A DNA stretch of 18,913 bases, from the NCBI GenBank assembly GCA_910577605.1, contig CAJTON010000014.1, positions 41,883-60,795 on the forward strand. The letters are read 5' to 3'. This document shows positions 6,319 through 13,810 of the stretch, in pieces. The notes beneath the pieces were generated by a model. The model was not told where the DNA came from and did not search any database. It saw only the letters and a list, made by a program, of their open reading frames with translations. Origin of the DNA: an uncultured Butyrivibrio sp. GTDB lineage: Bacteria; Bacillota; Clostridia; Lachnospirales; Lachnospiraceae. Positions within the stretch are counted from its first letter, which is position 1, and each line of letters opens with the position of its first letter. The position numbers and the translations under genes are program-made.

Positions 6319-9218
6319 TAAATGGATATACGCTGACCGACAGCGCCGAGGTGGCTGACATTAAAGGAAAATGTCTGATATACGAGCATGACCGCACCAA
6401 GGCGAAGGTCGTTTTCATGGCGAATGAAGATACTCACAGGTCGATGAACATAGTGTTCAGGACGCTGCCCGAAAACAGCAAGGGAATTCCTCATATCATA
6501 GAGCATTCCGTTTTCTGCGGCTCAAAGAATTATCCGCTTAAGGACCCTTTTGTCGAGCTCATGAAAGGCTCGATGTATACTTTTCTGAACGCCATGACAT
6601 ATGACGAGATGACGGCTTTTCCTGTGTCCGGCACTAATGCTAAGGATTTTGACAATCTCACGGACGTATATCTCGACGCGGTCTTTAATCCGCTTATGCG
6701 CGAAAAGGAGGAGATCTTTTTACAGGAGGGCTGGCATTACGAGTCTGACGAAAACGGCGGCGTTTTTGCGAGCGGCGTGGTCCTCAACGAGATGAAGGGA
6801 ATGACCGCATCGACCGATTTCATAATGGGAAACGCGGTAAAGAGAGCGCTTTTCGGCGATACGCCTTACCGCTATGTGTCGGGCGGGCTTCCAGAAGATA
6901 TAATCGACTTATCATATGAGGAGCTTAAAGAGTATTATCGAGAGCATTATCATCCTTCAAACTGTATAATTATTTTTTACGGAAAGATAGACGTTGAGGA
7001 AAGACTTGCGTATCTCGCGGACAAGTATTTCGATAAATATGAGTATCGGGATATTGAACTTGTGATGCCGAAGCAGGAGAAGCCTGCCGAAAGAGTTTAT
7101 GCCGAATGCACATATCCGGTCTCCGATATGAGCGCGTCGGATAAAGGGGCGTTTCTTTCGTATTCCGCTGTTGTCGCTGACGGTCACAGCGCTGAGGATA
7201 CCGTGGTTATGCAGATGCTTGACTACGCGCTTTGCTCCGCGCCGGGGGCGTACCTGAGAGAAGCGTTTATGGAGAGCGGGATAGGCGAGGATTTTGACTC
7301 GCTTATGGACGGACATGTAAGACAGCCATACTATATGCTTCAATGCTCATATTGCGGCGAGCAGGATACGGAGGCTTTTGTCGGGACGATAGAGGATACT
7401 CTCAGACAGGTCGCCGATAACGGTATCGACAAGGACATGTTAAGGGCGTCAATGCAGAGCATTGAATTCAATTACAGGGAGGACGATTTCACCGGCTCGC
7501 CCAAGGGACTGGTTTACTCCGATATGCTGCTCGAAAAGTTGATTTACAAAGAGGAGGACCCTATCGGCCGCATAACTCTCGGACAGGCGATCCAAAAAGT
7601 CAAAAGCTATATAGATACGGATTATTTTGAGAATTTTATAAGGGAAAAAATTCTTGACAACCCTCACAAGGCGGTCGTGCTTATGAAGCCGGACCCGGAC
7701 GGACTTGCGCGGACCGATGAACTTATCGTAAAAAAGACGGCGCGTAATTATGAGGCGGCGGACAAGGAGGCGGTGGAAACAGGACTTGAAAGGCTTGACG
7801 GGTACAGGAACAAAGATGACGGCGATGAACTGCGCAACGTGATCCCGGTGCTTGAAAAATCCGATCTGTGCGCGGACAAGGAGGACGTGCCTACTATAAA
7901 TACGGAGGCGGCGGGAATACCGCTTATGCTTCAGCCGAGGGATACCAATGGAATAGGCTATCTCAATATATGTATGGATATAAGAGCGCTTCCCGAAAGG
8001 CTTATGCCGTATGCGCGCATTATAGTCGAGCTGCTCGCAGTGCTTGACACTGAGAATTATTCATACGGTGAGCTTACAAAGCTTATAGACCTTCACACGG
8101 GAGGAATATTTGATTTTATAGACGTTACTGACGGCAGCGCTCACGGAAAGCCGGTGGTTCCGATGATGGTCCAGCACAGCAGTTTTTTCTATGACGAGAT
8201 GGAAATGGTGTGCGCTCTTAATCTGGAGATACTGAAGAAAACGGATTTCTCGGACGGCGATTACATATACGACCTGCTTTTGCAGCTTAAATCCGTATAT
8301 GTCGGGCAATATAGCGAGGGTTCGTCGTCGGTTGCGGCAGGTATAGGGAGAAGCGGATTTTCAAAGGCCGCGGCGTACTACGAAAAGCTTCAGGGACATG
8401 AATTTTACCGTTTCCTTGACGGGCTTATAAAGGATTTTGACAGCAGGTTCGACGAGATCTCGGAGTGCATAAGCGAGGCGATGGAGCTGCTTACGTCACG
8501 CGAAAACTGCAGGTTTATGTATATCGGTGAAAAAGGCTCTTTTGACCGGATAAAGGAGATGCTTGAGAGGCTCGGAAACGAACTGGGCGGGCAAAATCCT
8601 GAAAAGCATAATGAAAGGTATGATATAGAGGTAAAACGCAAAGGCAGTATCGCGTATATAATTCCTTCGCAGGTGCAGTATGTGGCGCTGTGCGGACGGC
8701 TGGGAGATGAGGCTGTAAAGCGCAGGGGACATATTCTTGTGCTTGAGCATATTCTCAACTGCGATTATTTGTGGAGCGCTATAAGGGTGCTTGGAGGAGC
8801 TTACGGCGCTTCCTCGGATTTTATGTATACGGGAGCGGCGGCACTTTCTTCATACAGGGACCCGCACATTAGGGAAACCCTTGAGGCGTATAAAAAAATT
8901 CCCGAATATGTGAGGACGCTTGACATCACGGACAGGCAGCTCAGACAGTACATAGCGGGAACTATGAACAAGCTTGACACGCCGCTTTCTCAGGAGGGCG
9001 AGGGCATGTCGAGACTGCGTCTTGACATGAGCGGGATCACGCATGACGAGCTTCTCAGGATCCGCAGACAGGTGATAGACACTTCGCTTGAGGATATCCG
9101 CGGACTTGCGCCGCTTATTGAGGAATTTATCAAGGACGCCGATGCGGTCGTTCTGGGCGGAGGCGAGATGCTTGATAAGAACGGCGCTCTTTTTGACATA
9201 ACGGAAAATATCTTGTAA
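6315..9218 (+). CDS. M16C-family zinc metallopeptidase (PreP/presequence-protease type)
   Basis: A 967-residue peptidase, full length for the M16C (PreP, falcilysin) group, with no signal peptide, so cytoplasmic. The inverted zinc motif HIIEH is at residues 60-64 (His60, Glu63, His64), and the third ligand is likely Glu159 in LNEMKG, a spacing close to that of PreP. Further family hallmarks are HSVFCGS and YPLKDPF directly after the motif, and a PYRYVSGG region. The second half is the catalytically silent paired domain forming the closed chamber. Family role: degradation of unstructured peptides up to several tens of residues. The start overlaps the upstream stop (ATGA), with a GGGAGAG site just ahead. 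Next to an exporter and chaperones it may clear leader peptides or failed substrate, but a general peptide-recycling role is equally likely. Confidence 0.93.
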   Translation: MINGYTLTDSAEVADIKGKCLIYEHDRTKAKVVFMANEDTHRSMNIVFRTLPENSKGIPHIIEHSVFCGSKNYPLKDPFVELMKGSMYTFLNAMTYDEMTAFPVSGTNAKDFDNLTDVYLDAVFNPLMREKEEIFLQEGWHYESDENGGVFASGVVLNEMKGMTASTDFIMGNAVKRALFGDTPYRYVSGGLPEDIIDLSYEELKEYYREHYHPSNCIIIFYGKIDVEERLAYLADKYFDKYEYRDIELVMPKQEKPAERVYAECTYPVSDMSASDKGAFLSYSAVVADGHSAEDTVVMQMLDYALCSAPGAYLREAFMESGIGEDFDSLMDGHVRQPYYMLQCSYCGEQDTEAFVGTIEDTLRQVADNGIDKDMLRASMQSIEFNYREDDFTGSPKGLVYSDMLLEKLIYKEEDPIGRITLGQAIQKVKSYIDTDYFENFIREKILDNPHKAVVLMKPDPDGLARTDELIVKKTARNYEAADKEAVETGLERLDGYRNKDDGDELRNVIPVLEKSDLCADKEDVPTINTEAAGIPLMLQPRDTNGIGYLNICMDIRALPERLMPYARIIVELLAVLDTENYSYGELTKLIDLHTGGIFDFIDVTDGSAHGKPVVPMMVQHSSFFYDEMEMVCALNLEILKKTDFSDGDYIYDLLLQLKSVYVGQYSEGSSSVAAGIGRSGFSKAAAYYEKLQGHEFYRFLDGLIKDFDSRFDEISECISEAMELLTSRENCRFMYIGEKGSFDRIKEMLERLGNELGGQNPEKHNERYDIEVKRKGSIAYIIPSQVQYVALCGRLGDEAVKRRGHILVLEHILNCDYLWSAIRVLGGAYGASSDFMYTGAAALSSYRDPHIRETLEAYKKIPEYVRTLDITDRQLRQYIAGTMNKLDTPLSQEGEGMSRLRLDMSGITHDELLRIRRQVIDTSLEDIRGLAPLIEEFIKDADAVVLGGGEMLDKNGALFDITENIL

Positions 9219-9232
9219 TTGCAGGGGTAAAT

Positions 9233-10498
9233 ATGAAACAGGAAGATGAAAAATATAAAAGATACATAAAGATTCTTGAAAGCGAGCTTGTGCCTGCCAT
9301 GGGCTGTACCGAGCCTATCGCGGTCGCTTATGCGGCTGCGTACGCCAAAAAGGTGCTTGACGGGGACGTGCGCACGGTCAGGATCTATGCGAGCGGAAAC
9401 GTCATCAAGAACGTAAAAAGCGTTACGGTTCCCAACACTGGGGGACAGAAGGGTATAGCGGCCGCGGCTGCGATAGGGATCGCGGCAGGGCGTTCTGAGC
9501 TTAAGCTTGAGGTGATCTCCGAGGTTGACGGAGAAGGAATCGAAGAGATGAAAAGGCTTCTTGCGGAGGTTCCTTTTGAGATTTACCGCATGAACGGCAG
9601 CTGCGCGCTGGACCTTGCGGTGGAGCTTTTGTCACAGAACGGTCAGAGCAAGGTAAGGATACGCAAGACTCATGAGAATATCGTGCTCGTTGAAAAGGAC
9701 GGAGAAAGTGTTTTAAAGGTGGAGGAGGAGCTTGACAACGACGAGGGCTATGGGCTTGAGATGAAGGAAATCTATGATTTCGCCATGTGCGCCGACCTTG
9801 ACGATGTGAGGGCTGTGCTTCAAAGGCAGATAGATTACAATTACGCGATCGCGAAGGAGGGGCTGAAGGGAGGATACGGCGCGGCTATCGGCAGGGTGCT
9901 TTTAGACACCTACGGAGACTCGCCCGAAAACCGCGCGAAGGCGCTTGCGGCTGCGGGAAGCGACGCGAGAATGGGGGGCTGCGAGCTTCCTGTCATAATC
10001 AATTCGGGCAGCGGCAATCAGGGTATGTGCGCTTCGCTTCCCGTAATAGCCTACGCCGAGGAGCTTCACAGCAGCGAGGAGCAGCTTTACCGCGCCCTTA
10101 TAATCTCGAATCTTACGACGCTCTATCAGAAGCAGTTTATCGGACGGCTTTCGGCATACTGCGGCGCGGTCAGCGCCGGAGCGGGAGCGGGCGCCGGAAT
10201 AACGTATCTGCTTGGCGGGGATTACAAGCATATATGCCATACGATAGTCAATGCTCTCGCGGTCACGAGCGGAATACTCTGCGACGGGGCGAAGCCGAGC
10301 TGCGCCGCCAAAATAGCGAGCGCGGTCGACGCGGGGATACTCGGATACAAAATGTATAAGGAGGGACACCAGTTTTACCGTGGAGAGGGCATAGTCAGCA
10401 GCTCGATCGAGAATACGATGGAGGGTATCGGCAAGATAGCGCGAGACGGAATGAAGGAATGCGACAACGAGATAATACGGCTCATGCTTGAGGAGTAG
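9233..10498 (+). CDS. cyuA: L-cysteine desulfidase (CyuA/UPF0597 family, iron-sulfur)
   Basis: A 421-residue protein of the UPF0597/YhaM family, whose characterised members are L-cysteine desulfidases giving pyruvate, sulfide and ammonia with a [4Fe-4S] cluster. Signature segments are PAMGCTEP (Cys25), INSGSGNQG (257-264) and CDGAKPSC (Cys350, Cys357). Cys25, Cys310 and Cys350/357 have the same relative spacing as the cluster ligands reported for the Methanocaldococcus enzyme (recalled, not computed). No signal peptide. It starts 14 bases after the peptidase stop, with AGGGG ahead, and is last in this operon. It may break down cysteine released by the peptidase or control the thiol pool used by the thioredoxin pair. 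Serine or a related amino acid cannot be excluded as substrate. Confidence 0.85.
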   Translation: MKQEDEKYKRYIKILESELVPAMGCTEPIAVAYAAAYAKKVLDGDVRTVRIYASGNVIKNVKSVTVPNTGGQKGIAAAAAIGIAAGRSELKLEVISEVDGEGIEEMKRLLAEVPFEIYRMNGSCALDLAVELLSQNGQSKVRIRKTHENIVLVEKDGESVLKVEEELDNDEGYGLEMKEIYDFAMCADLDDVRAVLQRQIDYNYAIAKEGLKGGYGAAIGRVLLDTYGDSPENRAKALAAAGSDARMGGCELPVIINSGSGNQGMCASLPVIAYAEELHSSEEQLYRALIISNLTTLYQKQFIGRLSAYCGAVSAGAGAGAGITYLLGGDYKHICHTIVNALAVTSGILCDGAKPSCAAKIASAVDAGILGYKMYKEGHQFYRGEGIVSSSIENTMEGIGKIARDGMKECDNEIIRLMLEE

Positions 10499-10518
10499 AC
10501 CATTCACGCCATTAGAGG

Positions 10519-10548
10519 TTAAAAACGTCTTCTTTTATCCGATATAAA
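10519..10548 (+). promoter_or_regulatory. Possible promoter of EF-hand-like gene
   Basis: TTAAAA (10519-10524), an 18-base spacer, TATAAA (10543-10548). Transcription would begin near 10555, at the foot of the structured leader. A modest match, but the position makes sense. Confidence 0.35.
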
Positions 10549-10552
10549 ATAC

Positions 10553-10634
10553 AGACAGCGTTTGATCGCTGTCTCGCCGCCCGGAAGGATGCCGGGGAAA
10601 CAGACAGGTGCGACGGAACGGATTTGTTGTCTGT
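10553..10634 (+). promoter_or_regulatory. Structured 5' leader with competing helices
   Basis: Helix 1 pairs AGACAGCG (10553-10560) with CGCTGTCT (10567-10574) around a six-base loop. Helix 2 pairs CCCGG (10580-10584) with CCGGG (10592-10596). A second AGACAG (10602-10607) plus GCG (10610-10612) could pair with the same CGCTGTCT, or ACAGACA (10600-10606) could pair with TGTCTGT (10628-10634), which ends 12 bases before the Shine-Dalgarno. There is no terminator-like U tract. This looks like a cis-regulatory RNA, but I cannot assign it to a known riboswitch class. Confidence 0.4.
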
Positions 10635-10660
10635 ATAATTCGGTTTTAGGAGGTAGACGC

Positions 10661-11770
10661 ATGAAAATTGGAAGTTCACAGATTTCCATGGCGTCGTCCA
10701 GACTGTATTCTCAGGTGGCGTACAGAGGATTTGCATCACTCACAAGCCAGCGGGGGCAGCAGGTCGCGATCGACAGGACGGACGGCGCAAAAAATATTTT
10801 TGACCAGATCAAGGATGAAAAAGCCGCGAGGGGCGGTCAGACCGGCAATCAGGGAGTAGAAGGCTCTCAGACGCTTCAGAGGCCTTCGTATAATTCGGAC
10901 GGAAGGCAGACTATCAACAGCGTTGCGGAGCTCAAGGACATACTTATAAATCAGCTTATCGGTTCGCTGCGCGGCAGACGTTATCCTATGGGCGGTGGAA
11001 GATCGGTATGGGGAGGATTCGGCTTTGGTTTCGGCATAAGCCAGAATCTCGCGTTTATGCAGACTTCCATGCAGCAGGGCAATATTGTGCTCATGCCGCA
11101 GACATATGTAGTTCAGACTGTTCAGTCGGATTTTTACGCGGAGCGCGAAACGACGGCTTTTGTCTCTCAGGGCAAGGTAAGGACAGAGGACGGCAGGGAG
11201 ATCGATTTTGATGTCAGCTTTGAGATGTCGAGGTCCTTTGAGCAGAGAACGGAAAGCTATTCGCAGCTCCAGTACGTTATGTGCGATCCGCTTGTTGTAA
11301 ATTTCGGCGGGGATGTCGCGGAGCTTGGCGATCAGAAGTTTTTCTTTGACCTTGACGCGGACGGAGAAGAGGAGGAGATCTCAGGCTTCTCAAGCAACAG
11401 CGGATTCCTTGCTCTTGATCTTAACGGCGACGGCGTGATAAACGACGGCTCGGAGCTTTTCGGGACGAAGTCGGGCAACGGCTTTGCCGATCTCGCTAAA
11501 TACGATTCGGACGGCAACGGCTGGATAGACGACAATGACGAGATTTTCGCAAAGCTCAAAATATGGACCAAGGACGCGGACGGCAACGACGTGCTTGTGA
11601 GCGCCAAGGACAAGGGCATGGGAGCCATATATCTCGGCAACGTAGATACGGATTTCAGCCTGACCGATACCTTTGACAACGCGTTAAAGGGCGCGGTGCG
11701 CAGAAGCGGAGTTTATCTCAATGAGGACGGGACCGCGGGAACCATACAGCACGTTGATTTTGCGGTGTAG
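10661..11770 (+). CDS. EF-hand-like calcium-binding protein, no signal peptide
   Basis: A 369-residue protein of unknown function. The N-terminal 40 residues are Ser/Gln-rich, about 105-127 is Gly-rich, about 130-225 is probably beta-rich, and residues 228-335 carry calcium-loop motifs. The clear loops are DLNGDGVINDGSE (253-265) and DSDGNGWIDDNDE (282-294), with Asp/Asn at positions 1, 3, 5 and 9 and Glu at 13; a half motif DLDADG is at 230-235. Similar DLNGDG...SELFG segments occur in calcium-binding parts of RTX-like and other bacterial proteins. There is no signal peptide, lipobox, membrane segment or cell-wall anchor. The start at 10661 is set by TTAGGAGGT (10646-10654). It is monocistronic, bounded by a structured leader and a strong terminator. 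How it would reach a calcium-rich compartment is unclear. Confidence 0.8.
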   Translation: MKIGSSQISMASSRLYSQVAYRGFASLTSQRGQQVAIDRTDGAKNIFDQIKDEKAARGGQTGNQGVEGSQTLQRPSYNSDGRQTINSVAELKDILINQLIGSLRGRRYPMGGGRSVWGGFGFGFGISQNLAFMQTSMQQGNIVLMPQTYVVQTVQSDFYAERETTAFVSQGKVRTEDGREIDFDVSFEMSRSFEQRTESYSQLQYVMCDPLVVNFGGDVAELGDQKFFFDLDADGEEEEISGFSSNSGFLALDLNGDGVINDGSELFGTKSGNGFADLAKYDSDGNGWIDDNDEIFAKLKIWTKDADGNDVLVSAKDKGMGAIYLGNVDTDFSLTDTFDNALKGAVRRSGVYLNEDGTAGTIQHVDFAV

Positions 11771-11788
11771 CAGATTTTTGAATATAAT
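11760..11788 (+). promoter_or_regulatory. Possible promoter ahead of small membrane protein
   Basis: A perfect TATAAT (11783-11788) with a weak TTGCGG (11760-11765) 17 bases upstream. A transcript from here would begin about 7 bases before the terminator hairpin, so either the hairpin acts as an attenuator or this match is chance in AT-rich DNA. Confidence 0.25.
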
Positions 11789-11801
11789 AGATAATAAAAT
11801 C

Positions 11802-11845
11802 AATATCAAGCCGCGGTCTACCGGACTGCGGCTTGATATTTTCGG
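11802..11845 (+). terminator. Strong hairpin terminator after EF-hand-like gene
   Basis: A perfect 13-base inverted repeat, 11802-11814 with 11828-11840 (core AAGCCGC/GCGGCTT), extended by GTC/GAC inside and followed by TTTCGGTTT. The T tract is interrupted but the stem is very stable. Confidence 0.8.
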
Positions 11846-11882
11846 TTTCTTCGATTATTATTTTTTAAAAGGAGGAATAAAT

Positions 11883-12146
11883 ATGGGGGCGAACGTATTT
11901 GCCGCAATGGCGGCGGCTACTGCGGCTGCCGTAGCTGCGCTTGCGGTGTCAGCGGCGGTGTTTAAGAAAAAGAAGCTTGCATACGCTATTCCCGCGGCGG
12001 CAGGGACAATGTTTTTGTACATAGGTTTCTCGCTTTTGGAGGCTTCGTCATGGAGAGCAATATCCGTTGGTGCTCTGGCAATCGGGGCAGCGGGAGTTAT
12101 TCTCAGCGCGGTTCTGTTTATTTTCGGAATGAAACGTGAGAAATAA
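11883..12146 (+). CDS. Small three-helix membrane protein, unknown
   Basis: An 87-residue protein with three hydrophobic segments: about residues 5-26 (Ala-rich), 33-52 and 59-80. A KKKK cluster follows the first segment and the C-terminus is KREK, giving a predicted layout with loop 1 and the C-terminus in the cytoplasm. The start at 11883 is set by AAAAGGAGG (11867-11875), seven bases upstream; a longer in-frame extension from 11721 would run through the terminator hairpin and is rejected. No family recognised. It sits just ahead of a chemoreceptor-like gene that has its own promoter, so shared function is not implied. Confidence 0.75.
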   Translation: MGANVFAAMAAATAAAVAALAVSAAVFKKKKLAYAIPAAAGTMFLYIGFSLLEASSWRAISVGALAIGAAGVILSAVLFIFGMKREK

Positions 12147-12170
12147 TGCGTGGAATGAAATATTATTTTA

Positions 12171-12199
12171 TTGCAGACTTCCCTTTTTTCTGATAAAAT
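12171..12199 (+). promoter_or_regulatory. Sigma-A-type extended -10 promoter of chemoreceptor gene
   Basis: TTGCAG (12171-12176), a 17-base spacer, then TAAAAT (12194-12199) with an extended TG-A (12191-12193). The transcript should start near 12206, about 39 bases before the ATG. Confidence 0.55.
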
Positions 12200-12244
12200 T
12201 ATTCTGTGTGAATTTTAAACAGGAGAACAGGGAGGTATTTTTTT

Positions 12245-13720
12245 ATGAATCATATCAAGAAAACCAATACCTTTGTGTTGATTTTGCTGTCTATAATCGA
12301 CGCAATACTTATTGGCGGATATTTGCAGGACGCATCAAAGGGCAACATTACAATGACGTTCGGCGCTTCATTTGCCGCGTTTGTGGCTATTACTCTGATA
12401 GCGGATTATGTCTTGTATTTTATAAAAAAAGACGGCGCGGCGTTTAAATTCGTCACCATCGCGGGATATATCATAGTGTACGCGCTCGCCATGTTCAACT
12501 CTAAAAACGATCTTGTCTATACGATGGCTTTCCCAATATATGTAATGTATGTTCTTTATTTTAACACCGTGTTTATGGGAGTTGCGGGCGGCTGCTTTCT
12601 TTTTGTCAACATAGTATCGGTTGCGATGTATTTTATAAGAGGCACGATGCCGTCGGGACTTTCGATCGAGCTGTCAACGGTGCTTTTGCAGGTCGCGACT
12701 ATCGGCGTTACGGCGTTTACGCTTACATGGGTAACATATCTTGAAAATTCGATGAAGCAGGAGCAGCTTGACAACATACGCGCCGAGAAGGATAAGTCGG
12801 AGGGACTTTTGGCCGACGTGCTTAATCTCGGTCAGGCGGTAAAGGATAATTCAAATAAAGCCGGAGTTTTGATAGAGGAGCTTAACGACGCGACGGTAAC
12901 GGCGCTTGATACTTTAAGGGCGGTGGCGCAAAGCAACAGCGATAATGCCGAGAATATAGCCAATCAGACCGTAATGACGGGAAATATTCAGCAAATGATA
13001 ATTTCCGCAAACGACAACGCGGTCGTTATGGCAACGGCTGCCGGAGATTCCTTAAAGCTTGTGTCCGACGGAAGAAGAGTGATCGAGGAGCTTAACGAAA
13101 AATCGACTCTGATCTCCGAGTCCAATGTGGAAACCATGCAGTCCATTAATAATTTTGTGGAGAGCGCGGTTGCGGTCAAGGGCATAACCGATAAGATAAA
13201 CGGAATTTCTTCGCAGACCAATCTGCTGTCGCTCAACGCTTCGATAGAGAGCGCGAGAGCGGGCGACGCGGGTCGCGGCTTCGCAGTTGTCGCCGACGAG
13301 ATCAGGGGACTTGCTGACGAGACGCAGGCTCTCACGGGAGAGATAAGCGGAATCGTGCAGAGACTTGAGGGTGATGCCAAGCGCGCGCGGGAAATAATCG
13401 GCGGAGTGGTGGAATCGATCGAGGAGGAAAAGAGGCTTATAGACGATTCAAGAGATACATATATACAGATGGAATCGACCATGAACGGGCTTTACGGGCG
13501 CGTAGAGGAGATTCAGGAGCAGCTTAAGCAGATCGTTGCATCAAACAACGCGATCGTTGACAGCATAAGCCAGCTTTCCGCGTCCAGTCAGGAGGTTGCG
13601 GCAAGCATGGACATGGCGGTGGAACTCAGCAATAACAATATGAGCAAGACCGCGGAGACAAAGGGACTTATGCAGAAGCTTGTAAATACCGCCGCCGAGC
13701 TTGACCATTACAGCAGATAA
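12245..13720 (+). CDS. Methyl-accepting chemotaxis-type receptor with six-helix membrane sensor
   Basis: A 491-residue receptor. Residues about 8-165 hold some six hydrophobic segments with only short loops, so there is no large extracellular ligand domain. From about 170 the protein is a long coiled coil without an obvious HAMP domain. The conserved signalling tip SQTNLLSLNASIESARAG, then GRGFAVVADEIRGLA, lies at about residues 323-356 and would contact CheA and CheW. The start at 12245 follows a GGGAGG site. It has its own promoter upstream and a hairpin terminator downstream, so it is monocistronic. The sensed signal is unknown; compact polytopic sensors often detect membrane or energy state (general knowledge). 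No other chemotaxis gene is in the window, though a FliB-like gene follows. Confidence 0.92.
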   Translation: MNHIKKTNTFVLILLSIIDAILIGGYLQDASKGNITMTFGASFAAFVAITLIADYVLYFIKKDGAAFKFVTIAGYIIVYALAMFNSKNDLVYTMAFPIYVMYVLYFNTVFMGVAGGCFLFVNIVSVAMYFIRGTMPSGLSIELSTVLLQVATIGVTAFTLTWVTYLENSMKQEQLDNIRAEKDKSEGLLADVLNLGQAVKDNSNKAGVLIEELNDATVTALDTLRAVAQSNSDNAENIANQTVMTGNIQQMIISANDNAVVMATAAGDSLKLVSDGRRVIEELNEKSTLISESNVETMQSINNFVESAVAVKGITDKINGISSQTNLLSLNASIESARAGDAGRGFAVVADEIRGLADETQALTGEISGIVQRLEGDAKRAREIIGGVVESIEEEKRLIDDSRDTYIQMESTMNGLYGRVEEIQEQLKQIVASNNAIVDSISQLSASSQEVAASMDMAVELSNNNMSKTAETKGLMQKLVNTAAELDHYSR

Positions 13721-13761
13721 CGGCCGTCGGCTGCCTGAAATATTTTATGCGGATTTATCAC

Positions 13762-13794
13762 GCCCCGGCTTATGTTTAAGGCGGGGCTGTTTTC
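13762..13794 (+). terminator. Hairpin terminator between chemoreceptor and FliB-like gene
   Basis: GCCCCGGCTTA (13762-13772) pairs with TAAGGCGGGGC (13777-13787) with one G-G mismatch and a four-base loop, followed by TGTTTTC. It lies only about 20 bases ahead of the next start codon. Confidence 0.75.
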
Positions 13795-13810
13795 ATCATG
13801 GGGGCTTTTT

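Noticed and set aside
10553..10634. c-di-GMP class I riboswitch
   Set aside because: The conserved GCAAA-CC and GACGCAAAGCC elements are absent.
10634..10639. Perfect TATAAT as a promoter for the EF-hand-like gene
   Set aside because: No -35 lies 16-18 bases upstream, and transcription would begin at about 10646, inside the Shine-Dalgarno.
13772..13810. Earlier ATG for the FliB-like gene
   Set aside because: It lies at the loop of the terminator hairpin, lacks a ribosome site and adds residues before the conserved family start.
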